Assembly (NCBI GenBank): GCA_964482205.1
Contig: CAYZWI010000017.1
Coordinates: 1-64,000, forward strand
From: JAZDGX01 sp964482205
Lineage (GTDB): Bacteria > Eisenbacteria > RBG-16-71-46 > CAIMUX01 > WJJG01
Length of the DNA stretch: 64,000 nucleotides
Reading direction: 5' to 3'
In this document: piece after piece, positions 54,097 through 63,855 of the stretch
How positions within the stretch are numbered: the first letter of the stretch is position 1
Layout of the letters: the number at the start of each line of letters is the position of its first letter
Made by a program: the position numbers and the translations under genes
Notes under the pieces: generated by a model
Told to the model about the DNA's origin: nothing
The model's database searches: none
What the model saw: the letters and a program-made list of their open reading frames with translations, nothing else

Positions 54097-54104
54097 GCTC
54101 GACG

Positions 54105-55547
54105 CTACTTTCGCTCCTGGACGATGGCGGGCAGGTCGATTTTGCTGCCGCCCCGCAGGACCGAGACGATCACTTGGTCCCCCGGCCCATATTGCCGCAA
54201 CATGGCGGCATATTCGGCCAGGGAAGCGACCGGCTCTCCATCCAGAGCGACGATCGTGTCGCCCGCCTGGATCCCGGCGGCTTCGGCCGCCCCTCCCGGA
54301 GAGACCGGTCCCACTTTCACGCCCTCGCCTTCCGTCGCGAAATCGGGCATGAAGCCGAGCGACACCCGCCGCGCTTGCGGCCCTTGCGATTGCCCCGCCG
54401 GCGGGGATCCCACGGCCCCGGGGGGCGGACCGGCCGCCGCGGCCAACGGGTCCGCCGCTCCAGCGGCGGATACGCCGGTCTCCCGTTTCGGCGCAACGAA
54501 GGTCAGCGGGCGCTGCCGGTAGCTGAGGTAGCGTGCCAGTTCGGAAACGAAGTCGGCGACTTCCGCCACCCCGGCGAAGTTCACCCCGTCCGCTTCGTCG
54601 CTGACCTTGCTGTAGTCGGCGTGCGCGCCGGTGAAGAAATGCAGGCCGGGGACACCCGCCGTGACGAAGCTCGTCTGATCCGATGCTCCGCTGTCGGCAC
54701 GCCGCAGAACGAGATCGAATCCGAAGCGCTGATTCACTCCTCGCAGCGCGCGGTCGAATTCCTGCGCCGTTGCCGCGCCGAAGACGATCATTTGCCGGTC
54801 GCGAAGTTTCCCCACGCTGTCGAGATTGAGCATCACCATGGGATGTCGAGCGGCAGCGGGCCGATGCTCGACGAAGTAGCGCGAACCGAGCAGTCCCGAC
54901 TCCTCTCCCGAGAAGACGACGAAGACGATGTCGCGGTCGCCGGGCCGGCCAACGGTCGCGCTCAACGTCCGCGCGATTTCGAGCAGAGCGGCGACTCCCG
55001 ACGCGTTGTCGTCCGCTCCGTTGAAGATGCGATCCTCCGCATTCGAATTCGGATCGACGCCGAGATGATCCGCGTGCGCGCCGATGACGACGACGGAAGC
55101 GTCCGCATCGCGCGGCGCAACCCCGACCGCCTGGCCGCCCGTGCGACGAAGAATGCCGGCGACATTCGCCGAAGCAGGCCTTCCCTCGGCGACGAACGGT
55201 TGGAAGTATCCCGCCAAACGGTCCTCTCCGCTCGCCCGTTCAGGGAAGGCAGGAAGCAGCCCGATTTCCGCGAAGCGCTCAGCCGTCATGCGCAGGGCGC
55301 GATCGAGGCCTTCGGAACCGATCGCGCGACCGGCCATGCGATCGTCCGCGAGAACGCGCACATCCGCTTCGATGCGCTGCGCCGACGTAAATGCGTTGTG
55401 CGCATCGATGCGATCGCCCGCGGGCGCCGCGATCGCGCAAGCGGCCGGCAGAAGCATGGCCAGGCAGGCGGGCAGCCAGCGCCTGACCACGGACGAGCTG
55501 CTCCAGCGCGAGCGGTCGTCGCCGGCTGCATGGCAAGACGGCATCAT
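54105..55547 (-). CDS. Exported M28 zinc aminopeptidase with PDZ domain
   Basis: 480 residues. The ATG at 55547 overlaps the M1 stop as ATGA, with AGAGGAG upstream. A signal peptide (about 20-41) leads to an M28 core: VVIGAHADHLGVDP (metal His and Asp), FNGADDNASGVAALLEIA (bridging Asp), VVFSGEESGLLGSRYF (catalytic and metal Glu), MLNLDSVGKL (metal Asp) and HFFTGAHADYSKV (metal His). After an Ala/Pro-rich linker a PDZ domain occupies about 390-475 (GVKVGPVSPGGAAEAAGIQA, GDTIVALDGEPV). Secreted aminopeptidase feeding on extracellular peptides; cotranscribed with the M1 gene. Confidence 0.92.
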   Translation of the reverse strand: MMPSCHAAGDDRSRWSSSSVVRRWLPACLAMLLPAACAIAAPAGDRIDAHNAFTSAQRIEADVRVLADDRMAGRAIGSEGLDRALRMTAERFAEIGLLPAFPERASGEDRLAGYFQPFVAEGRPASANVAGILRRTGGQAVGVAPRDADASVVVIGAHADHLGVDPNSNAEDRIFNGADDNASGVAALLEIARTLSATVGRPGDRDIVFVVFSGEESGLLGSRYFVEHRPAAARHPMVMLNLDSVGKLRDRQMIVFGAATAQEFDRALRGVNQRFGFDLVLRRADSGASDQTSFVTAGVPGLHFFTGAHADYSKVSDEADGVNFAGVAEVADFVSELARYLSYRQRPLTFVAPKRETGVSAAGAADPLAAAAGPPPGAVGSPPAGQSQGPQARRVSLGFMPDFATEGEGVKVGPVSPGGAAEAAGIQAGDTIVALDGEPVASLAEYAAMLRQYGPGDQVIVSVLRGGSKIDLPAIVQERK

Positions 55548-57988
55548 GGCGCTCCTCTTTGGTTCCAGACCATCTTGAGCGGAGAGCGGCCCGTCCCCCA
55601 GAAGCCGCGCTCCTGGATTTGGGTCCCCGAGAACACCAGATAGCTGTACTTGCCGTAGTGCGGCAGCTTGCGCCACACGGCCGCGAAATCTTCCGGCGCG
55701 CCCCCGGTCACGAAGCCGATCGCTTCTTCCGGTTGCCTGGGATTGGGAAGAGCCAGAACGAGGGTGTGGTCCGCGAGCGAATAGTCCGCGCCCTTCAAGC
55801 GAAAGCGCGTCGCTTCGATCACCAGGCTGTCGGGCCACAGGGCTTGCAGGTTCTGCATGCCGGGAACCGCCCCGAGAACCCACGCGCCTCCGCGATCCAA
55901 CTCCGCCAGCGAGAGGGAATCCGCCTCCACGATGCGCGCCGGCTGTTCGCGGGAGCGCGATTCCGCGGCCAATGCGCGCAGGCGATCGCGCGTAGCGAGG
56001 TCGCCGCCGATCACGAAGGTCAGCGAATCGGCGCCCAAGACGCGGCTCAGCACGGCGGGCACTTCGGCGTGATGCAAGGTTCGGAAGAGATCGAAATCGG
56101 GATCGACCTCGAGCGTGCGGGGCATGGCGGGAAGGCGGCGCGTTTCGCACACGGATGGCGCCCCCAAGCGGACTGTCCAGGCCACCGCTTCCCGGTCGGA
56201 GAAGGTGGCGCGCATGGGGACTTCGAGATCGTACGCGGGCACCGTCTGCTCGAGGGTATAAGTGAGATCGAAGCCCTCGCTCGCAGGCAGCAAGTCGGTC
56301 GAGGCGAGGCGCAGTTCGGGAGCGCCCGCGCGCTCGATCCATTGGCGGGCGAAGGCCTGCGCGTCGAATGTCTCCGTATTCATTGCCGGAGCGCCGGGCG
56401 CCGGGGCAGCCTGGAAGGACGCGAGCAGGTCGCTCCAGCTCGCGCGCCGGAAGAGATGCCGGGCATAGAACCGGCGCAATCCTTCGGCAAAGGCCCCTTC
56501 GCCCAGCTTTCGTTCCAGCATGTGGTAAAGCATCATCGATTTGCCGTAGCCGACGGCTGCCGACGAGGCGTCGTGCCGCTCGCGAAACTCCGCCAGAGAA
56601 AAGTCGCGCCCCGCCCGCGCGTAGTTGCGGTATTCCATCAACTGCGCGCGGCGGTATTCCTTCGCCGCATCCGCGCTCTCGCGCTTCTTGTACAAGTAGT
56701 CGGCGCCGAAGACGGTCAGCCCCTCGCACCAGTTGCCCGTCTCGCCATCGACGAAGACGCCGTTGCCCCACCAGTTGTGCAGAATCTCATGCCCGTACGA
56801 TGTGCCGATGATGAAGGGCAAGCGGATCACGCGATCGCCGAGCAGGGTGAAGCCCGGCATGCCGAAGCCCGTCTGCCAGAAATTCTCGACCAGCGCGAAT
56901 TTCGGGAAGGGGTAGGGGCCGATCAGCGAGGAGTAGAGATCCAGATAATCCGCGGCCGCCTGAAGATAACGCTCGCACAGTCCCTCGTCGGTTTGGCGGT
57001 AGGTAAAGGTCTGGACGGCGACATTCCCATGCGAGCGTTCGCGCACTTCGTAAGGGCCCGCGATGAGGTAGATCTCGTCCATCGGTTCGCTCGACGACCA
57101 CACGATCGGATTCCCCCAGACGGGGGAGACGGGCGCAGCGGGCGTAGCGGGCGCTGCCGGCAGAGCGGCGCCAGCGGGCGCAGCGGGCTTTACCATCCGC
57201 CGGCCCTGCGAAACCGACTCCCAGCCTTGCGGAAGAATGGTCTCGAGATCGAAGGCGCAGGGCTCGTCGAAGCGCCGCGGATACCAGAGCGAAGCGCCGC
57301 ACAGGTACACGCCCCGTAGATCGATCAGCCCCGTCGTCGTCTCGAACCCGCGCTGGTAGTTCTCTTCGGGCGTGCGCAGGGAATCGTACAAGACGCCTGC
57401 GTATCGAATCGCGATCGTGAGCGACTCGGGCCACGCGGCGCTCGAGAGGGCGTCTCCCAAGCGCAGATCGATCTGCCTTCCCGGCGCGATGTCGCTCAAA
57501 TCGTCGTACTGAGGCCGTTCCCAGAACGCGCGCGGGTTCCAGAGCGCCGACTCCGTCCAGGAAAGCGGAGCCGCACCGGTGCCCATAACCGGCGTTTCAG
57601 CGCCGGTTCCAGTGCGCGCGATCTGGATGCTCTCAATGGCGAGCGATCGATGGAGGAGGAAGGAAGCGGGCCGGCTCACGGAAATCCCAGCAGGGTGGCG
57701 CAGCAGGACTTCATCGGTCGCTTCGATGCGCATGGCCTGCGGATCGACGCGCGCGGTGATCGAGTGATGGGTGAAGGCGCAGCGCCCGGGGTTGTCGAAG
57801 ACCGCCTCCCGCATTTCGGCGGACGAATCGAGAACGGCGGCAAAGGCCAATGACGCGACGGCGCAGGCAAGCAGCGGGCCGCACGCGATGAGCAAGCCTC
57901 GCGCGCGCAGGCGGCCCCGCGGGTGTGGCCGGCGCGGCGGAGGGCCGGAGGCTTCGCGCGTCATCGGATACCCTGCGAATGGCGGCAT
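55544..57988 (-). CDS. Exported M1-family (leukotriene A4 hydrolase-like) metallopeptidase
   Basis: 814 residues from the ATG at 57988 (GGGAGAG upstream). Signal peptide up to about residue 50. Zinc motif GHEILHNWWGN, then E in NWCEGLTVFGADYLY (HExxH plus Glu, about 395-425). FGMPGFTLLG occupies the place of the GAMEN loop, so the exopeptidase recognition Glu is not obvious, and a later Tyr candidate lies in SSAAVGYGKSMMLYHML. An Ala/Pro linker of about 20 residues coded by GCGGGCGCAG-type repeats interrupts the N-terminal domain. The C-terminal 200 residues are an extra domain. Overlaps the M28 gene by four bases: a peptidase pair. Confidence 0.88.
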   Translation of the reverse strand: MPPFAGYPMTREASGPPPRRPHPRGRLRARGLLIACGPLLACAVASLAFAAVLDSSAEMREAVFDNPGRCAFTHHSITARVDPQAMRIEATDEVLLRHPAGISVSRPASFLLHRSLAIESIQIARTGTGAETPVMGTGAAPLSWTESALWNPRAFWERPQYDDLSDIAPGRQIDLRLGDALSSAAWPESLTIAIRYAGVLYDSLRTPEENYQRGFETTTGLIDLRGVYLCGASLWYPRRFDEPCAFDLETILPQGWESVSQGRRMVKPAAPAGAALPAAPATPAAPVSPVWGNPIVWSSSEPMDEIYLIAGPYEVRERSHGNVAVQTFTYRQTDEGLCERYLQAAADYLDLYSSLIGPYPFPKFALVENFWQTGFGMPGFTLLGDRVIRLPFIIGTSYGHEILHNWWGNGVFVDGETGNWCEGLTVFGADYLYKKRESADAAKEYRRAQLMEYRNYARAGRDFSLAEFRERHDASSAAVGYGKSMMLYHMLERKLGEGAFAEGLRRFYARHLFRRASWSDLLASFQAAPAPGAPAMNTETFDAQAFARQWIERAGAPELRLASTDLLPASEGFDLTYTLEQTVPAYDLEVPMRATFSDREAVAWTVRLGAPSVCETRRLPAMPRTLEVDPDFDLFRTLHHAEVPAVLSRVLGADSLTFVIGGDLATRDRLRALAAESRSREQPARIVEADSLSLAELDRGGAWVLGAVPGMQNLQALWPDSLVIEATRFRLKGADYSLADHTLVLALPNPRQPEEAIGFVTGGAPEDFAAVWRKLPHYGKYSYLVFSGTQIQERGFWGTGRSPLKMVWNQRGAP

Positions 57989-58036
57989 CGTGCTCTCCCT
58001 TGGCGTGCCTTTCCTTGGCCGAATGCCGTCTCTTCG

Positions 58037-59167
58037 TCACGCCCCCCGCAGGCCGCGGACGACATCGATCACCTGGCGCGCGGCATGCTCGATCTCCTGC
58101 GCGGTCGTTTCGCGTCCCACCGAGAAGCGGACCGTCCCCGCGGCCGCCTCGGGCGGCACCTGCATGGCCTTCAAGACATGCGAGATCTCGATCCCGTCGG
58201 AATGGCAGGCGGCCCCGGCCGAAGCGGCGATGTTCGGGAGAGCCGCGAGGATCGTTCCGGCCTGCAGGTTCGGGAAGGAAACGCTGAGCGTGTTGGGAAG
58301 CCGCTCGAGCAAGTGGCCGTTCACCCGCAGGCCGGGCAGCCCCTCAGCCAGCAGCTCCTGCAGCCGGTCGCGCAGCGCTCGCATGTGGCGCGCGTGATCG
58401 ATGAGTTTGCGTTGGGCGATTTCGCACGCCACCCCGAGGCCCACGATCTCGAGAACATTCTCGGTGCCCGCGCGGCGGTTGCCTTCGTGCGCCGCGCCGT
58501 GCATGAGCTTGGCCGGCTCGACGCCCTGGCGAACGGCCAACGCCCCGACGCCTTTCGGCGCATACAGCTTGTGGCCGGCCAGAGAATAGAGATCGACGCC
58601 GAGCTGATCCATGCGGGTCGCGATCTTGCCCACCGCTTGCGCGCCGTCGCTGTGCATCGCGATGCGGCGCTCGCGCGCGAGGCGGGCGATCTCCTCGATC
58701 GGCTGGATCGTGCCGACCTCGTTGTTCGCGTGCATCACGGAAATGAGGATGGTGTCGGGGCGCAGTGCGCGTTCGATTTGCGCGGGATCGACGCGGCCGG
58801 TCTCGTCGACCTCCACATAGGTGACCGAGAATCCCTCCCGTTCCAGGAACGCGCATACCTCGCTCACGGCAGGATGCTCGATCGCCGTCGTCACGATGTG
58901 GCGTCCGCGATCGCGGCGCCGATGGGCGATGCCCTTGATCGCGAAGTTGTTCGCCTCCGTGCCCCCGCTCGTGAAGACGACCTCGCCCGCATCGCACCCG
59001 AGCAAGGCGGCGACCTGGGCGCGCGCGCGTTCCACGTCCCGGCGCGCTTCGACGCCCAGGCGGTGCGCGCTCGAGGGATTGCCGAACCGCCCCTCCAGGT
59101 AGGGGCGCATCGCAGCGGCCGCCTCGGGGGCGATGGGAGTGGTCGCGTTGTAGTCTAGATAGATCAC
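58037..59167 (-). CDS. Cysteine desulfurase (NifS/IscS family)
   Basis: 376 residues. MIYLDYNATTPIAPEAAAAM at the start; PLP-phosphate region FTSGGTEANNFAIKGI; His in TTAIEHPAV; Asp-Gln in MHSDGAQAVGKI; Lys in YSLAGHKLYAPKGVGAL. The catalytic Cys lies in ASAGAACHSDG. It removes sulfur from cysteine for iron-sulfur clusters, thiamine or tRNA thiolation. No iscU or mnm partner is in the window, so the acceptor is open. Members of this family can also act on selenocysteine, but there is no direct evidence for that here. Confidence 0.95.
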   Translation of the reverse strand: MIYLDYNATTPIAPEAAAAMRPYLEGRFGNPSSAHRLGVEARRDVERARAQVAALLGCDAGEVVFTSGGTEANNFAIKGIAHRRRDRGRHIVTTAIEHPAVSEVCAFLEREGFSVTYVEVDETGRVDPAQIERALRPDTILISVMHANNEVGTIQPIEEIARLARERRIAMHSDGAQAVGKIATRMDQLGVDLYSLAGHKLYAPKGVGALAVRQGVEPAKLMHGAAHEGNRRAGTENVLEIVGLGVACEIAQRKLIDHARHMRALRDRLQELLAEGLPGLRVNGHLLERLPNTLSVSFPNLQAGTILAALPNIAASAGAACHSDGIEISHVLKAMQVPPEAAAGTVRFSVGRETTAQEIEHAARQVIDVVRGLRGA

Positions 59168-59388
59168 GGCTTCCTCTCGTCCGGTGAAGCATCCTTTCGC
59201 TGCACTTCGAATCCATCAAGGGTCGCACACGCCGTTCGGTTCCCGCAAGGCGAGCCATACGAATCGTTGCCGCGCACGAAGCGGAGGCGCAGGGCGGTCA
59301 CGGCGGCCACGAGCGGGTTCTGGGTGTCGCCATCGCCCGATTCGTTCTATGATCCCCGGCGACGACCCAGGCCAGGAGGAGCTCCGCG

Positions 59389-60168
59389 ATGGATTCCCCC
59401 GAAACCGGCGATCGTGAAGAGGCGCGGCGCGAGCGGGCCGCTCAGGAACGGGAGGTCGCGGGTGCCCCGCCGGGCCTCGTTCCCCCCCGGGAATCGAGCA
59501 TGCTGCGACGGGGATTCGCGGGAAGCGATGCCACCGCGGTGGCCCACTTCTATCGCGGCGAGATGAACCGCCTCACGGTGTGGCGCTCGCGCATGGACGC
59601 GACCACGAACTGGGCGATCCTGAGCACGATCGGGCTTCTCTCGCTTTCCCTGCAGCACCCCCAGGCCGATTCCCTGTTGCTCGTCAACCTCGCCACGCTG
59701 TGGGTGCTGCTCGTGATGGAGGCGCGCCGCTATCGCTTCTACGATGTGTGGCGCTGGCGGGTGCGGATCCTGGAAGCGCACATCTTCGCTCCGATCATCT
59801 CGAATCTCGATCGCGCTCCGCAGGGGCCCTGGCGCAACGATCTCACCGCCGATCTGCTGTATCCCACCTTCAAGATCTCGATGGCCGAAGCGATGGGCCG
59901 GCGCTTGCTGCGCAATTTCTATTACCTGTTCCTGCTCGTGCTCGCCGTTTCGCTCGGCAATGTCTTCGGCCTCTCGCCGCAGACGGGCTCGTGGAAATGG
60001 ATGGAACGCGGCCAGGCGCTCGCCTCGCTGCGCCAGCATTGGCTGTTCCTGGTGCTCCTCTTTCTCGCCTACGCGCCGCTCGTGCGCCTGGCGATGATCG
60101 GGTGGCGCAACCGGAAGATGGCGGTCGAGCTGCACGACCCCGGAGGCCGCCGGCCGTACCGGGTGTGA
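59389..60168 (+). CDS. DUF2270 predicted membrane protein
   Basis: 259 residues with AGGAGGAG upstream. After a charged tail, residues about 48-250 carry the DUF2270 pattern: AVAHFYRGEMNRLTVWRSRM, TTNWAILSTIGLLSLSLQ, VMEARRYRFYDVWRWRVRIL and ADLLYPTFKISMAEAMGRRL. Four hydrophobic segments are likely (about 72-88, 98-110, 180-195, 225-240). Function unknown. Confidence 0.85.
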   Translation: MDSPETGDREEARRERAAQEREVAGAPPGLVPPRESSMLRRGFAGSDATAVAHFYRGEMNRLTVWRSRMDATTNWAILSTIGLLSLSLQHPQADSLLLVNLATLWVLLVMEARRYRFYDVWRWRVRILEAHIFAPIISNLDRAPQGPWRNDLTADLLYPTFKISMAEAMGRRLLRNFYYLFLLVLAVSLGNVFGLSPQTGSWKWMERGQALASLRQHWLFLVLLFLAYAPLVRLAMIGWRNRKMAVELHDPGGRRPYRV

Positions 60169-60178
60169 GGGCTACGGG

Positions 60179-61945
60179 CTAAGGCAGCACCGTCATCTGG
60201 CGCGTGCGCTCCTCTCCGCCGACCGTGAGGACCGCGAAGTAGACGCCGCCGCCCACCAGGCGTCCGGCATCGTCTGCGCGATTCCAGGTGATCTCGTAAT
60301 TGCCCGGCCTCTGCCCCGCCGCGTAGAGATTGCGCACCACGCGTCCGTTCAGATCGAGAATCCGCACCGTGACATCCGCGGCGGCTTCCAGCGAGTAGCC
60401 GATCGCGGTCGTCAAACGGAACGGATTCGGATAGTTGGGATGGATGCGGATCTTCTCGCCGCTGCGCAGCTCGGCGACGCCGGACGCGTCGCTGCGGCAA
60501 TCGGCCCAGAAGGCGAAGTCCTGGCCGGTCTCCCCGACGCTGCGGCCCATCGAGGTCAGCATGATCACATTCGTGCACTCGTCGAACATGGGAATCTCGA
60601 TCACGCCGTAGCCCGTTCCATCGATCGACATGGAGTACTCGATGCACATGCCGGAGGGAAAGCGCTGGATCAGGTCCGATCCGAGCGTGGTGTTGGGCCC
60701 ATCGACGAAGACCTGCAGGATGTTGTCGGAATCCTCGGGGCGGAACTGATTGACGCTCGCGCCCATTCCCTCGGGCAGGCGCTCGCTGCGCGGGTGCTTC
60801 TCGCCGGAGGGATAGGCCAGGACCGTGCGGTCGGTGGCGAGCATCCCCCAGGTGCTGCCTTCCTCGAAGTGGTTGCCGTCATCGCGCGTGGAGGTGTAGT
60901 AGCACCAGCGCATGAACTCGAGGTAGGCCGCGTTCCCATCGTAGCCATAGGGCGCGAGGACTTCGTTGCAGGCGGCCCAGAAGCTTCCGGTGGGAGACCA
61001 CTTCTGCTCGTACCAGATGGCGCGCACGGCATCGGGATCGAAGCGTTCGCAGAAGTACATCGGCCAGGCGATCTGCGAGTACTCGTATGTGCCGTCGTAG
61101 GTCTCGATCCAGTTGTAGCGCGTCTGGAAGAAGGGAGGCATGTAGGGCAGGTATTCATTGAAGGTGTCGTAGACCCATTCCTCGCCGCGCATCGCGCAGT
61201 TTTCCATCCACCAGACGATCTCGTTCGAGCGCACGTGGCCGTACTGCACGATGTGCATGTACTCGTGGACCACGGTCACCATCCGGAGCTCCTGGTCGCT
61301 GATCGTGTTCGAAACATGGAAGTACCCGGTGTAGTCGTTGGGCGCGCCTCCGGGAGCCGGGCTCTCGGTTTGCGCCATGCCGAGGACTCCGCTGGACAGG
61401 GGGTGGATGTAGCAGTCGATCATTCCCTGCCCGCCGCCGATCGTGCCGTCGCTGGGAGGAACATCCCAGCCGAGATCCGTGTGGTACTTCGTCCACGCAT
61501 CCTCACAGGCCTGGGCGACAATATCGACATACGCCTGCGGGTTGCTGCCCGCGTCGTAGTGGACGATGAAGTGCGCCGTCTGCAGCTGATCGGGAAGAGT
61601 GGGCCGCACGAGCAGCCTCTGGATCCTGCCCTGGATGTCGGAGGGCAGGCCGTCCAACTCCTCCTGGATTTCGAGCAGGATGCCGGTCGCGTCCTTGATC
61701 GCGGGACCGGGAAGCGCGAAGCGTTCCGGGAGTTGATCGGGCGAGAAGAGGAAACAGGCGCGATAGAGGAGCGCTTCGGCCCGGTCGATTTCGCCGGCCT
61801 GATACGCCGCGTCGATCGCTTCCAGCGAGGGGTGCCCATGCCCGGCGAAGGGCCGAGAGGGGGAAGCGCCGGAGGCCGCCGGAACGATTGCGGAAATCAG
61901 CATCCCTGCAAACAGAACAGCGCAAAAGAAACGAAAAGCTCTCAT
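60179..61945 (-). CDS. Exported HExxH zinc metalloprotease with C-terminal FlgD-Ig-like tag
   Basis: 588 residues from the ATG at 61945 (GGGGAG upstream). Signal peptide about 1-27. A central domain holds HFIVHYDAGSNPQAYVDIVA, MIDCYIHPLSSGVLGMAQTE, and the zinc motif VVHEYMHIVQYGHV (HExxH, about residue 226), followed by NEIVWWMENCAMRGEEWVYD with the likely third ligand Glu. The layout is like MXAN_6640-type putative metalloproteases of myxobacteria and related phyla. The tail is the shared tag, starting with IHPNYPNPF, then RILDLNGRVVRNL, TWNRADDAG and VYFAVLTVGG, ending VLP. A probable secreted protease. Confidence 0.82.
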   Translation of the reverse strand: MRAFRFFCAVLFAGMLISAIVPAASGASPSRPFAGHGHPSLEAIDAAYQAGEIDRAEALLYRACFLFSPDQLPERFALPGPAIKDATGILLEIQEELDGLPSDIQGRIQRLLVRPTLPDQLQTAHFIVHYDAGSNPQAYVDIVAQACEDAWTKYHTDLGWDVPPSDGTIGGGQGMIDCYIHPLSSGVLGMAQTESPAPGGAPNDYTGYFHVSNTISDQELRMVTVVHEYMHIVQYGHVRSNEIVWWMENCAMRGEEWVYDTFNEYLPYMPPFFQTRYNWIETYDGTYEYSQIAWPMYFCERFDPDAVRAIWYEQKWSPTGSFWAACNEVLAPYGYDGNAAYLEFMRWCYYTSTRDDGNHFEEGSTWGMLATDRTVLAYPSGEKHPRSERLPEGMGASVNQFRPEDSDNILQVFVDGPNTTLGSDLIQRFPSGMCIEYSMSIDGTGYGVIEIPMFDECTNVIMLTSMGRSVGETGQDFAFWADCRSDASGVAELRSGEKIRIHPNYPNPFRLTTAIGYSLEAAADVTVRILDLNGRVVRNLYAAGQRPGNYEITWNRADDAGRLVGGGVYFAVLTVGGEERTRQMTVLP

Positions 61946-62553
61946 GATGTTGCTCCCCTCGCGTACAAAAGGGCCCGGGCGCGTTGGGAGCGCACGGGCG
62001 CGTTGGCGGCGCAATGGATGAACGACCAGGGATGAACCCTGGCAGGTGATCCCTTCAATTCTACCTGGGGGACCGGCGCTTCGTCAACGAAGCGAAGAGG
62101 ATCGGTGATGCCTGCGGCTGAAAAGGGGCATGGGAAGCACAGATCCATTCCCTCGCGAGAGCGCGCGCCACGCGAAGAGAGCCAGCTGCAAATGAAATGA
62201 AGCTGCGAGTCGCAAGCGCCGGCGAATGCCGAACCCTCAATCGGGCTGAGCGCGTGAATCGCCCGCGGCCTGGAATCGGGCTGGAATCCGTTCCCGTTCC
62301 CGGCCATGATGGTCCGCATTCCGTGAGGCGCTCCGCCGGGGAAGTCCCGAGGGGAACCGTGCCGCGGGGAATCGGTGCTAGGTGCTGAACGCCGAGAAGG
62401 TTGAGCCGAGGGGCGCCTCGTAGGACGCTCGCCGTGATGCGGATGGCTGTCTTGAGCCACCTGCGTCCGGGCCGGTGGGCCATGCGGCCCGTCCAGACGC
62501 AGCGGCCCAATCGATCAGGGCGCCATGTGGGAGGCGCCAAGCGCGGAGGGATG
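61946..62553. other. Intergenic region, 608 bases, divergent, nothing recognised
   Basis: Between the zinc protease and the DUF362 gene, which diverge. I searched for hairpins, promoters and small genes and found only GC-driven open frames. An untranslated leader or an unknown regulatory RNA remains possible. Confidence 0.4.
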
Positions 62554-63714
62554 ATGTCGAAAGCCAGAGTCGCGATCTTGCGCACCACGCCTGAGACGGT
62601 CGTTCAGGACTATCGCCGTTTGTGCGAACTGGCCGGGCTGCGCGCGGCCCTCGATCCTTCCGCCTCGACGATCCTCAAAGACAACATCACCTGGCATTTC
62701 GTTCATCCCGGCGTGAACACCACTCCCTGGCAGCTCGAGGGAACGATCCTCGGTTTGCACGACGCCGGGATGACAGATCTGGTCGCGGTCCACAATCACA
62801 CGGTCGTCACCGTGCCCGAGCGCGGGGAAGCGGAGCTCAAGTTCACGCCGGTCTACGAACGCTTCGGCATTCCCGTGCTCTTCAACTTCCGCCCCGACCA
62901 GATGAAGTGGATCCGCTTCCGGCCCAAGAAACCCTTGCTCGTGCTGCCGAAGATCTTCCATGACGATGTCCGCATCCCCGATTTCTTCGTCGGGCGCAAC
63001 ATCGTCCATCTGCCCACGATGAAGACCCACTCCTATACCCAGTACACCGGAGCGCTGAAGAACGCCTTCGGTGGGTTGCTGAACTTCCGCCGCCATTACA
63101 CCCACACCTGGATTCACGAGACCCTCGTCGATCTGCTCACGATCGGCAAGGAGATCCATCCGGGCATGTTCGCGACGATGGATGGCACGACCGCCGGGTC
63201 GGGGCCCGGCCCGCGCACCGTGCACCCGCACGACAAGCACGTGATTCTGGCCTCCTCCGATCTCGTCGCGATCGATTCGATCGCGGCCACGATCATGGGA
63301 TTCGATTGGACGAAGTTGCCCTGCATCGCGCTGGCCCACGAGCGCGGGCTGGGAGTGGGCGACCCGCGCGACATCGAAATCGTGGGCGATGTCGATGCGG
63401 CCGCGGAACGCTGGAACTTCCGCGTCGGAGTGAATCTGGCCACCGGAGTGGGGCGGCTGCTCTGGTTCGACACGCCTCTGAAAGGGCTGCAGCGGCTCTT
63501 CTTCCACAGCCCGTTGGTGAAGATCTTCATCTTCGGTTCCGAGACCTATCACGATCGCGTCTGGTATCCACTGATCGGGCGCCGGATCGTGTCGCGCTGG
63601 GAATCGCAATCTCCCTGGGGACGCCTGTTCGCCTCGTATCCGCGGGAGTCGAGCGGCCCGGCGAGCCCGAAAGCGGAGACGATGCCGATCGGAGCTTCCT
63701 CCGATCGCCGCTGA
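62554..63714 (+). CDS. DUF362 domain protein
   Basis: 386 residues from the ATG at 62554, with GGAGGG just upstream; the adjacent ATG at 62551 is possible. RVAILRTTPETVVQDYRRLC opens a Rossmann-like repeat, followed by ILKDNITWHFVHPGVNTTPW, VHLPTMKTHSYTQYTGALKN, NAFGGLLNFRRHYTHTWIHE and DLVAIDSIAATIMGFDW, the characteristic sequence of the DUF362 fold. Many members also carry a ferredoxin domain, which is absent here (no CxxCxxC). Role unknown. Confidence 0.85.
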   Translation: MSKARVAILRTTPETVVQDYRRLCELAGLRAALDPSASTILKDNITWHFVHPGVNTTPWQLEGTILGLHDAGMTDLVAVHNHTVVTVPERGEAELKFTPVYERFGIPVLFNFRPDQMKWIRFRPKKPLLVLPKIFHDDVRIPDFFVGRNIVHLPTMKTHSYTQYTGALKNAFGGLLNFRRHYTHTWIHETLVDLLTIGKEIHPGMFATMDGTTAGSGPGPRTVHPHDKHVILASSDLVAIDSIAATIMGFDWTKLPCIALAHERGLGVGDPRDIEIVGDVDAAAERWNFRVGVNLATGVGRLLWFDTPLKGLQRLFFHSPLVKIFIFGSETYHDRVWYPLIGRRIVSRWESQSPWGRLFASYPRESSGPASPKAETMPIGASSDRR

Positions 63715-63789
63715 CAATGGCGGATTTCCGCTACCTGCATACTTGCCGCGCAGGAGCGCATGCGCGCCTCCAGCATCGCCAGCGGCGCG

Positions 63790-63819
63790 TTGCCTTCCCG
63801 CCTGCAAATCCGGTATAAT
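63790..63819 (+). promoter_or_regulatory. Candidate promoter for the last gene
   Basis: TATAAT at 63814-63819 with TTGCCT at 63790-63795, spacer 18. The gene's ATG is 37 bases downstream of the -10. Confidence 0.5.
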
Positions 63820-63855
63820 CATGATGATTATGTTCTGGCCTTCACGGAGGGACCC

